From Linanthus parryae (Eukaryota; Streptophyta; Magnoliopsida; Ericales; Polemoniaceae), in the NCBI GenBank assembly GCA_023055425.1, contig JALGPY010000001.1, positions 28,447,001 through 28,511,000 on the forward strand: a stretch of 64,000 nt of DNA. Reading direction: 5' to 3'. Of the stretch, positions 1 through 11,482 are shown piece after piece. A program made the translations under genes and the position numbers. Below the pieces are notes generated by a model that saw only the letters and a program-made list of their open reading frames with translations, was not told where the DNA came from and did not search any database. How positions within the stretch are numbered: position 1 is the stretch's first letter; every line of letters begins with the position of its first letter.

Positions 1-293
1 AAACTCGGGTTAGGAAATAAATCATGCAAAAATAGGAAATAAACTTTCCCTGCAAAAATGAGTCAAACAGATGGATTAGATAGTGTTAAATTTGTCTAAA
101 TAATTTGTCTTTCATCATCAAGTAATAATAGATTAAGCACAGGGGTTTAGGAGTTTAAACAGAAACATAAAATCCCCCTACGTTCATGCTTATAAGTCTC
201 AGTCAGTTTCAAGGTTTTGAAAGATGTTTCAAGGCCTTGAAATAGACTAGCTATTTCAAGTCTTTGAAACATTGAAACTGATTTGAGCTTACA
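1..293 (-). repeat. Partial 3' LTR of element A
   Basis: On the minus strand a polypurine-type stretch (CATCAAGGCGGAGAT, 294-308) is followed by TGTAAGCTCAAATC, matching the layout of element B, where CATCAAGGGGGAGAT precedes its LTR. The LTR runs off the left edge of the window. It carries several copies of the AAG(G/C)YTTGAAA-type palindrome described in the findings. Confidence 0.65.
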
Positions 294-678
294 ATCTCCG
301 CCTTGATGAAAGACAAAACCAAGGTCTTCCAATATGTTTGATACTGTACTTCTGCAACAAATACTAATTAGCACATATCAGAATTAATTATATAAGATTA
401 ACACATAATGTCCAAAAGATCCTACTTATTAAACGGAAAAAGCAGCAAAGTGTGCAGATAATCCTAACTGACCAAAACCAGGTCATCTAATGAAAAATAA
501 CAAATAAAACAACTTAAATTTTTTCACCCTTTTTGAATTTCATCAAAAAATAATGAGAATATGTTGGATAAGTGTTTGGAGAAAATAAGAAAAAGTAAAA
601 GTTTTGAAACTTAAAATTTTTAAGGCTTTGGAAAAGAGTTCATGGCCTTGAAAAAGGAAAAGAAATAGTAGGCAAGAA

Positions 679-1203
679 TTAAGGGGTAGGGTCTTCATCT
701 CCTTGCTTCTTTGCATCCTCTTCCTGACTTTCTTCCTCATCATCCTGTTCTTCTTCTTGTCGATCCACATCATTACCTTTTTCACCTTCTCCCTCAAACA
801 AATTAGCAGCAGTCACAATTTCTGGTACAGTGGACTTCTTAGATTTCTTCTTCTTGAGATCTATGAGCAGTGCACCTGAGTCTGGACTGTCTTCCTCTTG
901 ATCTTCATCCACTTTTTAAACCTCCACTTGTTTGCTTTTTCCTTTGTCCTGAGTAGTCTTATCTGGAGTTCAATGCTCACTGGATGGATCCTTTGCTGAT
1001 TCAACCTTTTTGGTACTCTTCTTAGCTCGAGACACTTCCTCAGCTACATCAAACAACGCCATTCTCATGAACATGTTTTCAACCATGTACTTCACATGTC
1101 TGAGATCAGTGTCAAACCCATGCTGATTCTCCTTTACCGCATCAATATCCATCTGAAGTTTTTTCAAAAATTTGAGGGTCAAGGGGTTGTCTTGGTGAAA
1201 CAC
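679..1203 (-). pseudogene. Distal part of the third ORF of element A
   Basis: Two open stretches (970-1203 and 679-912), separated by a frame change and a stop, continue the reading frame of the ORF at 6820-8044 across the inserted gypsy-like element. The first half has heptad-like spacing and aligns loosely with residues after the FYSEL motif in the element B counterpart (around 40660-40800). The second half is acidic with Lys/Ser and Glu/Asp runs. It is the coiled-coil and acidic tail of the third-ORF protein. Function is unknown. Confidence 0.6.
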
Positions 1204-2045
1204 CCCGTTATTTAAAAACGGGTATTTTTAGATAATATTAAGTGTTAATATGTTGAAACGGGTATTTTATGAAATTATTGAGTATTAATATAATATTATT
1301 ATTAGTATTGGGTGTTAATATGCTACTATTATATTTTATGATATTATTTGGTGTTAATATGACATTGGGATAAGTTTGGGTATTAGTTGTTATTATTTAG
1401 AAAGTCAATTTTAATGTAATAAACTACCTAGGTGCTTTCATGTATTTATTCTTAACTTATATAGTGTCTTTTATTTAAACTAAGGGGTGATAGTTGTACT
1501 AAGCCTAAAGTTAGTGGGGTGAAAGTGTCTTTAACCCTAAAAAAAGTCATCTTCTTCCTCCAACTCTTCCATGGACTGAAGAGTACTATTCCACCACCAT
1601 CATCACTCTAAATCCTGATCAAACTTGTTGATTTTCTCCCAATTCAATCCCAATACTATTCAAACTCAACAAAGCTCGATAATTTAGCATCCAGCAACCC
1701 AATTGCGTCCACAATCAAGACCCAATTCGGAATCAAAATAAACCCGGAAACTCTCCGACTCTTCACCGGATTCTTAAATTGCAACCTATAAATACCCCCC
1801 TATGAAATAAGAGAAAAACCCACACCAAAACCCAACAATCTTTCCCTCTCAATCACTCTCTCTCTCCCACCCCACGGGCTGCCCACCGCCGCCGCCGCAG
1901 CCCACAGACGCCGCCACTGCCCACTGACGCCGCCGCTGCCCAGCTGCCGCCACCGCCGTCGTATCGTCCCCGGTGTCGTCCCTCATCGTCGCCCGTCTCT
2001 CTCTCGGGTACACAAACCCGCTTTCTCTCTCCATCTTTCTTCTTC

Positions 2046-2100
2046 TTTTGTTTTGTTTTGTTTTATTTTGTTTTGTTTTGTTTTGTTTTGTTTTGTTTTG
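2046..2100 (+). repeat. (TTTTG)n microsatellite in the 5' LTR
   Basis: About eleven TTTTG units with one TTTTA interruption. The other LTR has a shorter tract at 5335-5360. Confidence 0.9.
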
Positions 2101-3303
2101 TTATTATTATTATTATTTAATGTTAGTAGTTAACTTATTAGGTGAGAAAGAGAAAACAAAAGGGCTGTGTTTTCCCAGTGGTTAAATGCTAATACTTAAA
2201 GCTTGGTGGGTGTGAGGACTAGGTCTTGGGTTTAAATCTCACAAGAGAAATTTATTTTTACTCATCTTTATCCAAAAATAAAAGTATATTATTCGTATTT
2301 ATTTTTATAAGTTTGTAACAAATTAGAATAAGTTATTTTCCATTAATAAATTTGTTATTTCTCTTAAATAAAATTTAGTTAGTTTATAACATATATTCTC
2401 TACTAAGGCTTGTTTGGTTGGGAGAAAACTACTATTAGAATCAAAATTGTTTTTGGGTAAAATAATTTGCTTCTATACCCTAAATAATAAAAATGATATT
2501 TTATCTAATCATGTAAGTTATATTTATGTAGTTATAGCTTAGTGTGTTTTTACAAATAATAAACATTAGATTTATAAAGCGTATTTTGATTATTAAAAGA
2601 GGTTGTTCACGTTAGCGAGGTTGGGGAGAGTTAGGAAGGGATTTATTGCATTTACCTATAGGACTTCATGTGCATAATGTTAATTAGGATATTATTAAAT
2701 TTGTAGGCGACAAATTCTCCGACGAAGGATACGTCGAATACTACGATTGATTTACTGTGATTGCTATTTGTTGAGGTAAGTAAACATGCCAGGCCGAGTG
2801 CCCATATCTTCTTTCGTGTCTAAACTGCTTTTGTGATTTATTGTCTCAAAATTTGAATATCTACTTGAACTGTTTCTTTGAGAAAGTTTACTGATTTTAC
2901 AAAGGTGATTCTATCACAACTATCACATGATTAATAAGACGTAATAACGTAAAGTGAAAGAGTTGTACCGGGGAACACTTTATTGTTTTGAGATCGGTTG
3001 TTGTTGACTACGGTCACTAAGCCCACTTTTATTTGGTTGCTCGGCCGCCACAAGCCCCGGGTTGCTCCTCGTACTTACTCCTCTGACCGCACGAAGTCTA
3101 AGGGGGGTGTCGACACTTATGGTCTTGAGAGTGTGTTATTGGTTTCGCACCTATTTGTGTGACTTGGTTTCTCCCCGTGTCAACATGGTAATTTATGTTT
3201 TTCTAAATGATGGATCTTTATGGTTGAAAATTGGAAGGCCCGATTGGAAAAATGAGGAAGAGTTTGGGAATGTTTCCCTACGTGAAATGCAAAAAGGAAA
3301 AAC

Positions 3304-3403
3304 TCTTATACTTATACTTATACTTATACTTATACTTATACTTATACTTATACTTATACTTATACTTATACTTATACTTATACTTATACTTATACTTATA
3401 CTC
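3304..3403 (+). repeat. (CTTATA)n microsatellite in the 5' LTR
   Basis: Roughly sixteen to seventeen perfect copies of a six-base unit. The equivalent site in the right LTR (about 6546-6560) has two. An apparent ORF of alternating Leu-Ile across this tract is an artefact of the repeat. Confidence 0.95.
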
Positions 3404-3816
3404 TTACTCGAATTCTTTACTCTTCAAACTCATGTGTCATTTTTAAACTGCTTCATAATCTATTTACATGCTTGGGTGTTTCTTACTCAGTATTTTCCGC
3501 TGACTTTGGAAACTGTGGTGTTTCTTTTTTGTTTCTGCACCACAGGTTTAGGTTAAAGCATGGCTTTTGGGGGAAATCGAGACACATCACTTTAGTAAAT
3601 TTAAATTTCACATTTAGACTTGTTTTATTTAGTAGTTGAATTTTAGATTGGAATAATGCCCATATTTGTCGCGAGACAATTTTTAAAGTTTAATTAATTA
3701 TTTTAAGGATTTGGTTTGGATTTTCTGTTATAAAATCTCCTTGTATTTGAGTTTAATCTCGGGTACGGAGTGACATCCCTGGGCTTCGGGCTTGGTCGTT
3801 TTGGGGGTGTTACAAA

Positions 3817-3830
3817 TGGTATCAGAGCCT
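3817..3830 (+). promoter_or_regulatory. Primer binding site, initiator-Met tRNA type
   Basis: TGGTATCAGAGCCT lies two bases after the LTR end. This is the common plant LTR-retrotransposon priming site complementary to the 3' end of tRNA-iMet. It fixes the plus orientation of the element. Confidence 0.85.
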
Positions 3831-4043
3831 GGTTATCCAAAAGGGAAATCTAAACCTGTACGAAAATTTAAATTGGACATAGGGAAATAATTTAAAATTT
3901 GACAAGCCGTTGGGAATTTGGGTAGTATTGGATAGGGCTGTTATGTCTTTAGAAATTAGGCTTGCGTGCAAATGCATGTGAAACTAATTGTTTGATGATC
4001 AATGTGTTATATTACTTGATTAGTTGCTCATTACATGCCATGT

Positions 4044-4177
<134 letters not shown>

Positions 4178-4506
4178 ACTTTAGAGTATTGTATGATTGA
4201 TATAGTGTATGATTATGGCTAATAGACCACACCTTTGAGAGGCAACATGTGAAGCGAGGGATGGTATGAGGAATGAGCGTCCTCACCTTTTTGACGATAT
4301 ATTTTGAGTTCCGAGGACGTCACTTCTGTAAGGGGGGAATGATGTAATCCTTCAGATTTTAAGTACGTCATTCTAGTACATCGTTATAGTATGTTACTCA
4401 TCGTGTGTGACATTAGGTTGAATTTGTTAGTTATACCCTAGAATGGAGACTCATAGTTGGGGGTCGTTTAGAATATGGTTTCAACTTCGAGAACGAAGTT
4501 TTCTTT

Positions 4507-4519
4507 AAGGGGGGAAGGA
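4507..4519 (+). other. Polypurine tract of the gypsy-like element
   Basis: AAGGGGGGAAGGA directly precedes the right LTR, the expected site for plus-strand priming. A second copy of the same arrangement (about 4308-4345, with TAAGGGGGGAATGATG) lies 170 bases upstream, so the 3' internal end appears duplicated. Confidence 0.75.
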
Positions 4520-6819
4520 TGAAACACCCCGTTATTTAAAAACGGGTATTTTTAGATAATATTAAGTGTTAATATGTTGAAACAGGTATTTTATAAAATT
4601 ATTGAGTATTAATATAATATTATTATTAGTATTGGGTGTTAATATGCTACTATTATATTTTATGATATTATTTGGTGTTAATATGACATTGGGATAAGTT
4701 TGGGTATTAGTTGTTATTATTTAGAAAGTCAATTTTAATGTTATAAACTACCTAGATGCTTTCATGTATTTATTCTTAACTTATATAGTGTCTTTTATTT
4801 AAACTAAGGGGTGGTAGTTGTACTAAGCCTAAAATTAGTGGGGTGAAAGTGTCTTTAACCCTAAAAGAAGTCATCTTCTTCCTCCAACTCTTCCATGGAC
4901 GGAAGAGTACTATCCCACCACCATCACCACTCTAAATCCTCATCAAACTTGTTGATTTTCGTCCCAATTCAATCCTAATGCGATTCAAAATCAACAAAGC
5001 TCGATAATTTAGCATCAAGCAACCCAATTTAGTCCAAAATCAAGACCCAATTCAGAATCAATATAAACCCGGAAACTCTCCAACGCTTCGCCGGATTCTT
5101 CAATTGCAACCTATAAATACCCCATATGAAATCAGAGAAAAACCCACACCAAAACTCAACAATCTTTCCCTCTCAATCACTCTCTCTCTCTTCCACCCCA
5201 CGGGCTGCCCACCGCCGCCGCCGCCGCTGCCCAGCTGCCGCCGCCGCCGTCGTACCGTCCCGGCGTTGTCCCTCATCGTCGCCCGTCTCTCTCTCGGGTA
5301 CACAAACCCGCTTTCTCTCTCTATCTTTCTTCTTTTGTTTTGTTTTGTTTTCCTTTTTGTTATTATTATTTAATGTTAGTAGTTAACATATTAGGTGAGA
5401 AAGAGAAGACAAAAGGGCTGTGTTGGCTCAGTGGTTAAATGCTAATACTTAAAGCTTGGTGGGTGTGAGGACTAGGTCTTGGGTTCAAATCTCAAAAGAG
5501 ATATTTATTTTTACTTATCTTTACCCAAAAATAATAGTATATTCTTCGTATTTATTTTTATAAGTTTTTAACAAATTAGAATAAGTTATTTTCCATTAAT
5601 AAATTTGTTATTTCTTTTAGATAAAAGTTAGTTAGTTTATAACCTAACTAAGGCTTGTTTGGTTGGGAGAAAACTACTATTAGAATCAAAATTGTTTTTG
5701 GGTAAAATAATATGCTTATCTACCTAAATAATAAAAATGATATTTTATCTAATCTTGTAAGTTATATTTATGTAGTTATAGCTTAGTGTGTTTTTACAAA
5801 TAATAAACATTAGATTTATAAAGCGTATTTTTATTATAAAAGAGGTTGTTCACGTTCGCGAGGTTGGGGAGAGTTTTGAAGGGATTTATTGCATTTACCT
5901 ATAGGACTTCATGTGCGTTATGTTAAATAGGATATTATTAAATTTGTAGGCGACAAATTCTCCGACGAAGGATACGTCGAATACTACGATTAATTTACTG
6001 TGATTGCTATTTGTTGAGGTAAGTAAACATGCCAGGCCTAGTGCCCATATCTTCTTTCGTGTCTAAACTGCTTTTGTGATTTATTGTCTCAAAATTTGAA
6101 TATCTACTTGAACTGTTTCTTTGAGAAAGTTTACTGATTTTACAAAGGTGATTCGATCACAACTATCAAATGATTAATAAGACGCAATAACGTAAAGTAA
6201 AAGAGTTGTACCGGGGAACACTTTATTGTTTTGGGATCGGTTGTTGTTGACTACGGTCACTCAACCCACTTTTATTTGGTTGCTCGGCCGCCACAAGCCC
6301 TGATTTGCTCCTCGTACTTACTCCTATGACCGCACGAAGTCTTAGGGGGTGTCGACACTTATGGTTTTGAGAGTGTGTTATTGGTTTCACACCTAGTTGT
6401 GTGACTTGGTTTCTCCCCGTGTCAACATGGTAATATATGTTTTTCTAAAGGATGGATCTTTATGGTTGAAAATTGGAAGTCCCGATTGGACAAATGAGGA
6501 AGAGTTTGGGAATGTTTCCCTACGTGAAATGCAAAAAGGAAAAAATCTTATACTTATACTCTTACTCGAATTCTTTACTCTTCAAACTCATGTGTCATTT
6601 TTAAACTGCTTCATAATCTATTTACATGCTTGGGTGTTGCTTACTCAGTATTTTCCGCTGACTTTGGAAACTGTGGTGTTTCTTTTTGTTTCTGCACCAC
6701 AGATTTAGGTGGAAGCATGAATTTTGGGGGAAATCGAGGCACATCACTTTAGTAAATTTAAATTTCACATCTAGACTTGTTTTATTTAGTATTTGAATTT
6801 TAGATTGGAATAATGCCCA
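4520..6819 (+). repeat. 3' LTR of the gypsy-like element, truncated at its end
   Basis: It matches 1196-3662 from TGAAACACCCC to TAATGCCCA and then stops abruptly. The left LTR continues for ~152 bases to GTGTTACA. After the break the sequence is the third ORF of element A. Confidence 0.75.
5415..5495 (+). repeat. tRNA-like (SINE-type) segment inside the gypsy-like LTR
   Basis: TGGCTCAGTGG (5424-5434) fits a pol III A box and GGTTCAAATCT (5482-5492) fits a B box, 48 bases apart, with a GAGGACTAGGTCTTG stem-like segment before the B box. This is the usual head of a tRNA-derived plant SINE. The copy in the left LTR (about 2162-2251) has a damaged A box and one change in the B box. It is probably an old SINE or tRNA-related insertion trapped in the LTR. 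It is not a functional tRNA gene, since a full cloverleaf was not found. Confidence 0.5.
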
Positions 6820-8044
6820 AATCTTCCTTTGTCAACTCTGAGTAGAGCTTCCGAACTTTAGCACTTGTTTTCACCACACCAGTCTTCTCAAAAGCCTTCT
6901 CATTGAGCATACCAAAATCAGTAGTCACTGATTCTTCATTAACAGTTGAAATTTCGAAGTGTTGGAAGAATAAGGTGAGCATATTGGCAAATGGAAAATG
7001 GTGTTTTCTCTGGTTGGTTTGGCTATAAAGCATGTGTTCCATTACCAGCTTTGGAAGATCAATTTCATACCCATGCATAACCAAGTACATATAGGAAAAC
7101 ACCCTATCAGTTACTAGTTCCTTTGAGTGTTCCCTGGGTACCACACATCTCATAAAGATGGTAAACAAAACGTTGTTTTCAACAGTTAGCACAAAGTGTG
7201 TTAAATGCTTAGATGAGGTAGGGGTATTTGGTAGAAAGAACTCTTCCTTTGCTAGTTTCAGGGCTTCACTCTTAGGAGGGTAGTTACTGGTGTCATATCT
7301 CTTAGGACAACCTAGAACATTTGCAAACTCAACATGATCTAGTTCCACGTCAATGCTAGCAACCTTAGTCTGAATCACCAGACTTGCAGACTTCTTGACT
7401 TTTTTCATGTTTAGGTAAAATAACCTGGTGAGTCTAGGGTAAGCTATCTCTGGAGTATTTAAAATAAACCAAATAAAACTTTTCCTCAACATTTTGATGC
7501 ATTCTAGATTCATACCATGTAACATAGGCATACTAATCAGACTACAGAAACCAACTGGTCTAGAAGCAAATCCATCAAGCCACTGTCCTCTAGCAACATT
7601 AGTAATAAACCAAGTACTATCAGGAGCTGATTTCGTACCAGTGGATTTCTTATTTTCTGAGTAGATCTGCAGTGCCTTTTCTATGTTCTCATCTGCTTCA
7701 TCTTCTGGTTCATCCTCTGTAACCTTTTCCTTTCCTTTGCCCTTGTCTGCTTTGTCAGCCTTCTTCTTTGACTTCTTTGGGCTACCAATCTGAATACCCT
7801 TATGTTTCTCTAGTGCAGTCTCCATTGCCTTCTTCTTCTTCTTCTTACTGGAAATTGGGGCTTCATCCTTCTTGGCCTTCTTCTTGGGAGGAGGAGGGGC
7901 TATATCTTCCGCAGTAGGGGTTTTTGAACTGGAGTCCCCACTAATGGTCTGAACTTCTTTCACAGTGGCCTTTCTTTTCTTTTCTGTTGTAGCCTTTGAT
8001 CCACCAGCCATCTTGATTCTGTCTGAGGCTCCTCTGGTGCTCAT
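6820..8044 (-). pseudogene. Third ORF (post-RNase H) of element A, interrupted
   Basis: This open frame of ~400 residues starts at ATG 8044. The N-terminal ~130 residues are rich in Lys, Glu and Ser with clusters such as PPPPKKKAKK and SSKKKKKK, which look like nuclear localisation signals. A globular part follows (residues ~140-405) with segments such as DHVEFANVLG and VPREHSKELV that are conserved in the element B counterpart (DHMVFSKVLG, VPREYSKELV). The frame is cut by the gypsy-like insertion after KLYSEL and resumes at 1203. This domain recurs in plant retroelements, often annotated as a plant transposon-like protein; SIRE elements carry an ORF in this place sometimes called envelope-like. 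I see no convincing signal peptide or membrane anchor here. Confidence 0.7.
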
Positions 8045-8485
8045 TAGGGTTTGGAGAAGAAGAGAGAGGTAGGATAGATACGAAGGAGAGAAAGAAGGAA
8101 GGAGATAAATGGAAGAGAGTTTCAGTTTGAAAAGGAAACAAAATATTTTTCTATGATCTTTGAAGATCTTAATGAATCAAAAAGATTCAAAATTGCGTGT
8201 GCCGTTGGAAATATAATATATAATACTAATTTGGCTGAAAAGATTTTTTTCAAAATTGAGGGGCAACATTGAGCAATTATCTACAAAGATAACACCCAAT
8301 ATTGAAAGATCCATAATTATTGACTAATTGACATGCAGTCTTAATTTCAAGGCTTTGGAGAGGATTTCAAGCACTTGAAAAGCTATATCATGTAAAGCAA
8401 AAATACTCAAAGCTTTGAAAGGATTTCAATAATTTGAAAATTAGTTCAAACCTTTGAAACACATAATACTTACCTGACTCTCCCC
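8045..8485 (-). other. Leader between RNase H and third ORF of element A
   Basis: Non-coding spacer with several copies of the TTTCAAGGCTTTGGA/TTCAAAGCTTTGAAA-type palindrome (8345-8460) and a CT/GA-rich stretch just before the third-ORF start. Element B has the same layout at 38926-39352. Confidence 0.6.
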
Positions 8486-8945
8486 CTAAACCAAAGCTTC
8501 CTTATTTAGCATGCCAAATTCAAATATTAAGGCTGAGTCTTTCATTTGGAAATGGTTTGGTGAAGATATATGCAAATTGCATGTTAGTAGAAACAAATTC
8601 AAGAACAATATCAACTTTCTCTGCATGATTTCTGATGAAGTGATGTCGAACATCAATGTGCTTTGTTCTTGAATGCTGAACTGGATTCCTTGTAATTGAT
8701 ATTGCACTTGTGTTGTCACACTTGATAGGTATATCTATGAAATCAAATCCAAGATCTCTCATTTGTTGTGCTATCCAAAGTACTTGTCAACAGCAAGCTC
8801 CAGCTGCTATGTATTCAGCTTCAGCTGTTGATAGTGCAACTGAGTTTTGCTTCTTTAAGTGCCAGCTGATTAAGGATGATCCAATAAATTGACATCACCC
8901 TGATGTACTCTTTCTGTCAACTTTATATCCTGCAAAATCAGCATC
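8486..8945 (-). pseudogene. RNase H domain of element A, internally deleted
   Basis: Minus-strand frames read [13 protein letters not shown], then after frame changes LSTAEAEYIAA, CDNTSAISI and KHIDVRHHF, the standard copia RNase H signatures, ending FGMLNKEALV before a stop. Compared with element B, about 67 residues (201 bases) between KEYR and DADFAGYK are missing. The deletion removes the RT-RNase H connection, so the enzyme could not be functional. Confidence 0.8.
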
Positions 8946-9752
8946 TCTGTACTCTTTCACATTCACACTCTTACCATATTCATCCTTGTCTAAAGACAGA
9001 GTAGAACTCATGGGAGTCTTAATTTCTTTGGATTGAGACATGTTATACTTGCTTAGCAAGTTCTTTGTGTACTTGCTTTGATGTAGGAAAATGCCCTTCT
9101 TCATTTGATGAATTTGAAGTCCAAGGAAGAAGTTTAATTCTCCCATCAAGCTCATTTCAAATTCCCTGCTCATAAGACTTGAGAATTCCTTGCACAGAAG
9201 ATCATTAGTAGCTCCAAACAGAATATCATCAACATAAATTTGAACTACAAGCATATCTTTCTCATGAGTCTTTATGAAAAGGGTTTTGTCTACCAATCCT
9301 CTTTTGAAATCATTTTCAAGTAGATACTTTGACAATCTTTCATGCCAAGCTCTTGGAGCTTGTTTTAAACCATAAAGAGCTTTGTCAAGTTTGTAAACAT
9401 GATATGGCAACTTGTCATTTTCAAAACCTGGAGGTTGAGAAACATAAACTTCTTCTTGCAGCTAACCATTTAGAAAAGCACACTTCACATCCATTTGAAA
9501 TAGTTTCATGTTTTTGTGAGATGCAAATGCAAGTAGAATTCTAATTGCTTCTAACCTGGCCACAGGAGCAAAATTTTCTTCATAGTCAATACATTTTTCT
9601 TGATTGTAGCCTTGAGCTACCAATCTAGCTTTGTTCCTGATCACCTTTCTATTCTCATCTAACTTTTTTCTGAATACCCATCTGGTGTTGGCAAACTGAT
9701 TTCTTGGTGGAGGAACTAGATTCCAGACCTTGTTCCTTTCAAATTCATTGAG
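8895..9752 (-). pseudogene. Reverse transcriptase domain of element A
   Basis: Minus-strand translation shows the copia RT order: [59 protein letters not shown] and the catalytic [13 protein letters not shown] stop codon sits right after FLNG (near 9462), which breaks the frame. The upstream frame is continuous with the integrase C-terminus (to 10517) and the downstream frame runs 9410-8895. Confidence 0.85.
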
Positions 9753-11189
9753 TTCACTTTGCATAGCTATAATCCAGTATGATTCTTGTAATGCTTCCTT
9801 CACAGTTTTAGGCTCTACAAGAGAAATAAAAGCATTAAAAGCACAAAGATTTTTCAACTGTGATCTGGTTTGTGAACCAGTGGTTGGATCAGAAATAATG
9901 TTATCAGCTGGATGAGATGAGAGATATTTGAATCTCTTTCTTGGCTTCCATGGCTCAGGTTCTCCAGTTTGCTTCTCATGTCTCTGAGAACTTGAAGTAG
10001 TAGTTTGTTCTCCTGTTTTCTCTGGAGATTCTGTTTCAAGGCTTTGAACCTTTGTTTCAAGGCCTTGAAAATGCCTATCTTGTTTCAGTGACATTTCCTT
10101 GGATCCATTTGAGGGTTCTTCTTCAGTATCTGAATCATGCTTATTCAGATAGAGATTTGCAAATTCATCACTCAAAGAACCATCATAGCTTTCATCAAAA
10201 ATAAAATGAATGCTTTCTTCAACAAACTTGGTTCTCTTATTATAAACTCTATAGGATTTGCTTGTCTGTGAATAACCAAGAAAAATACCTTCATCACTTC
10301 TTGCATAAAACTTACCAAGATTGTCCTTACCATTATAGTGGACAAAACATGTACAGCCAAAAAGTTTGAAGTAAGAAATGGTTGGCTTTCTTTCCTTGAA
10401 CAGCTCATAGGGGGTTTTCTTCAGAATAGGTCTGATCAAGCACCTGTTAAGAATATAGTTTGCTGTATTCAAAGATTCTGCCCAATAATACTTTGGCAAC
10501 TTGTTTTCCAGAAGCATTGTTCTTTACATGTCTTCAAGAGTCATGTTCTTTCTTTCAACAACTCCATTCTGTTGAGGAGTTCTAGGAGCAGAAAAGTTGT
10601 GAGAGATGCCATGCTTAGAACAGAATATATCAATCTCAAGTTGATCAAACTCTCTACCATGATCACTTATGATTAAAGCAATATGTAGGTTTTTCAAAGT
10701 TTGAAGTTCTCTACAAAGTTTTGAAAATTCAAAGAGAGCTTCAGATTTTTCTTTCAGAAACATTACCCAAGTATATCTAGAGAAGTCATCAACAATAACA
10801 AGCATGTACTTCGTACCCTTTGGATTTGGAGTTCTCATAGGACCACAGAGATCCATATGCAGCAGTTCAATGGGTCTAGTAGTATTTACAAAGTTCTTTG
10901 GCTTGAATGAGCTTCTAGTTTGCTTGCCTTGTGCACATGCCTTGCATACTTCTTCATCTTTGAACTTGATAGAGGGTAATCCTCTTACTAAGTTCTTGGA
11001 GACTAACTTTTTCAAGGTATGGATGATAATATGTCCCAACTTTCTGTGCCAAACCTTTGAATCTTCTTTCAAGGCCTTGAGACACTTCACGTTTTCACCT
11101 GGAACTTTGTTAGTCTGAAAAGTATAAACATTGTTTGATCTAGAGGCTGTGAGGATGCAAGTGCCATATTTCTCATTTTCACCACACAC
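9753..11189 (-). pseudogene. Integrase of element A
   Basis: The pre-integrase zinc-binding segment (KVWHRKLGH, CKACAQGKQ) is followed by the catalytic core: first Asp in LHMDLCGP, second in IISDHGREFD, and Glu in GVVERKN. The D,D(35)E triad is therefore intact at sequence level. A stop interrupts the frame at 10517-10524. The C-terminal part reads [12 protein letters not shown] and [10 protein letters not shown], typical of copia, and grades into a low-complexity linker before RT. Confidence 0.85.
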
Positions 11190-11445
11190 TTCTCTATATC
11201 AAATATAAATTTGTTTCCATTATCACAAAGTTGAGATAAACTAAGCAGATTAAATTTCAAGCCATCAACTAGATAAACATCATAAATAAAATTTTCAGAG
11301 TTTGTGCAACCTTTATCAATACCAAGAATGTTGAATTTGCCTTTGTCACCAAGTGTAATTGATCCTTCTGATTGCTCTTTCAGTTCTGAGAATAGAGATC
11401 TCTTTCCACTCATATGTCTTGAAAATCACTTTCCATAAATCACTT
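11087..11445 (-). pseudogene. Protease region of element A
   Basis: The stretch GKRSLFSELKEQSEG, then LVDGLKFNLLSLSQLCDNG, is the region just after the active-site DSGCxRHM of SIRE-type proteases. The active-site segment itself lies in a broken frame upstream (around 11415-11445). Element B shows the intact order WILDSGCFRHMSG. Confidence 0.7.
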
Positions 11446-11482
11446 TTGCTCTTTGATCTTGGTGACACCCTGCAAACACCAT

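Larger units (their letters stand above)
1196..3814 (+). repeat. 5' LTR of the gypsy-like element
   Basis: It begins TGAAACACCCC and ends GGGTGTTACA, two bases before the primer binding site. In the first ~115 bases I count two substitutions against the right LTR, so the insertion is fairly young. Larger differences are length changes in simple repeats: TTTTG at about 2046-2100 and CTTATA at 3304-3403. The solo LTR at 24352-26679 belongs to the same broad family, with matching ends and a shared GTGTCGACAC segment region. Confidence 0.75.

Noticed and set aside
2162..2251. Functional nuclear tRNA gene in the gypsy-like LTR
   Set aside because: The A box is damaged in this copy and no complete acceptor stem or anticodon arm could be drawn; a SINE-like relic is more likely.
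3062..3556. 164-codon ORF with a long Leu-Ile repeat on the plus strand
   Set aside because: The repeat is the translation of the (CTTATA)n microsatellite inside an LTR. No conserved domain flanks it and the other LTR lacks it.
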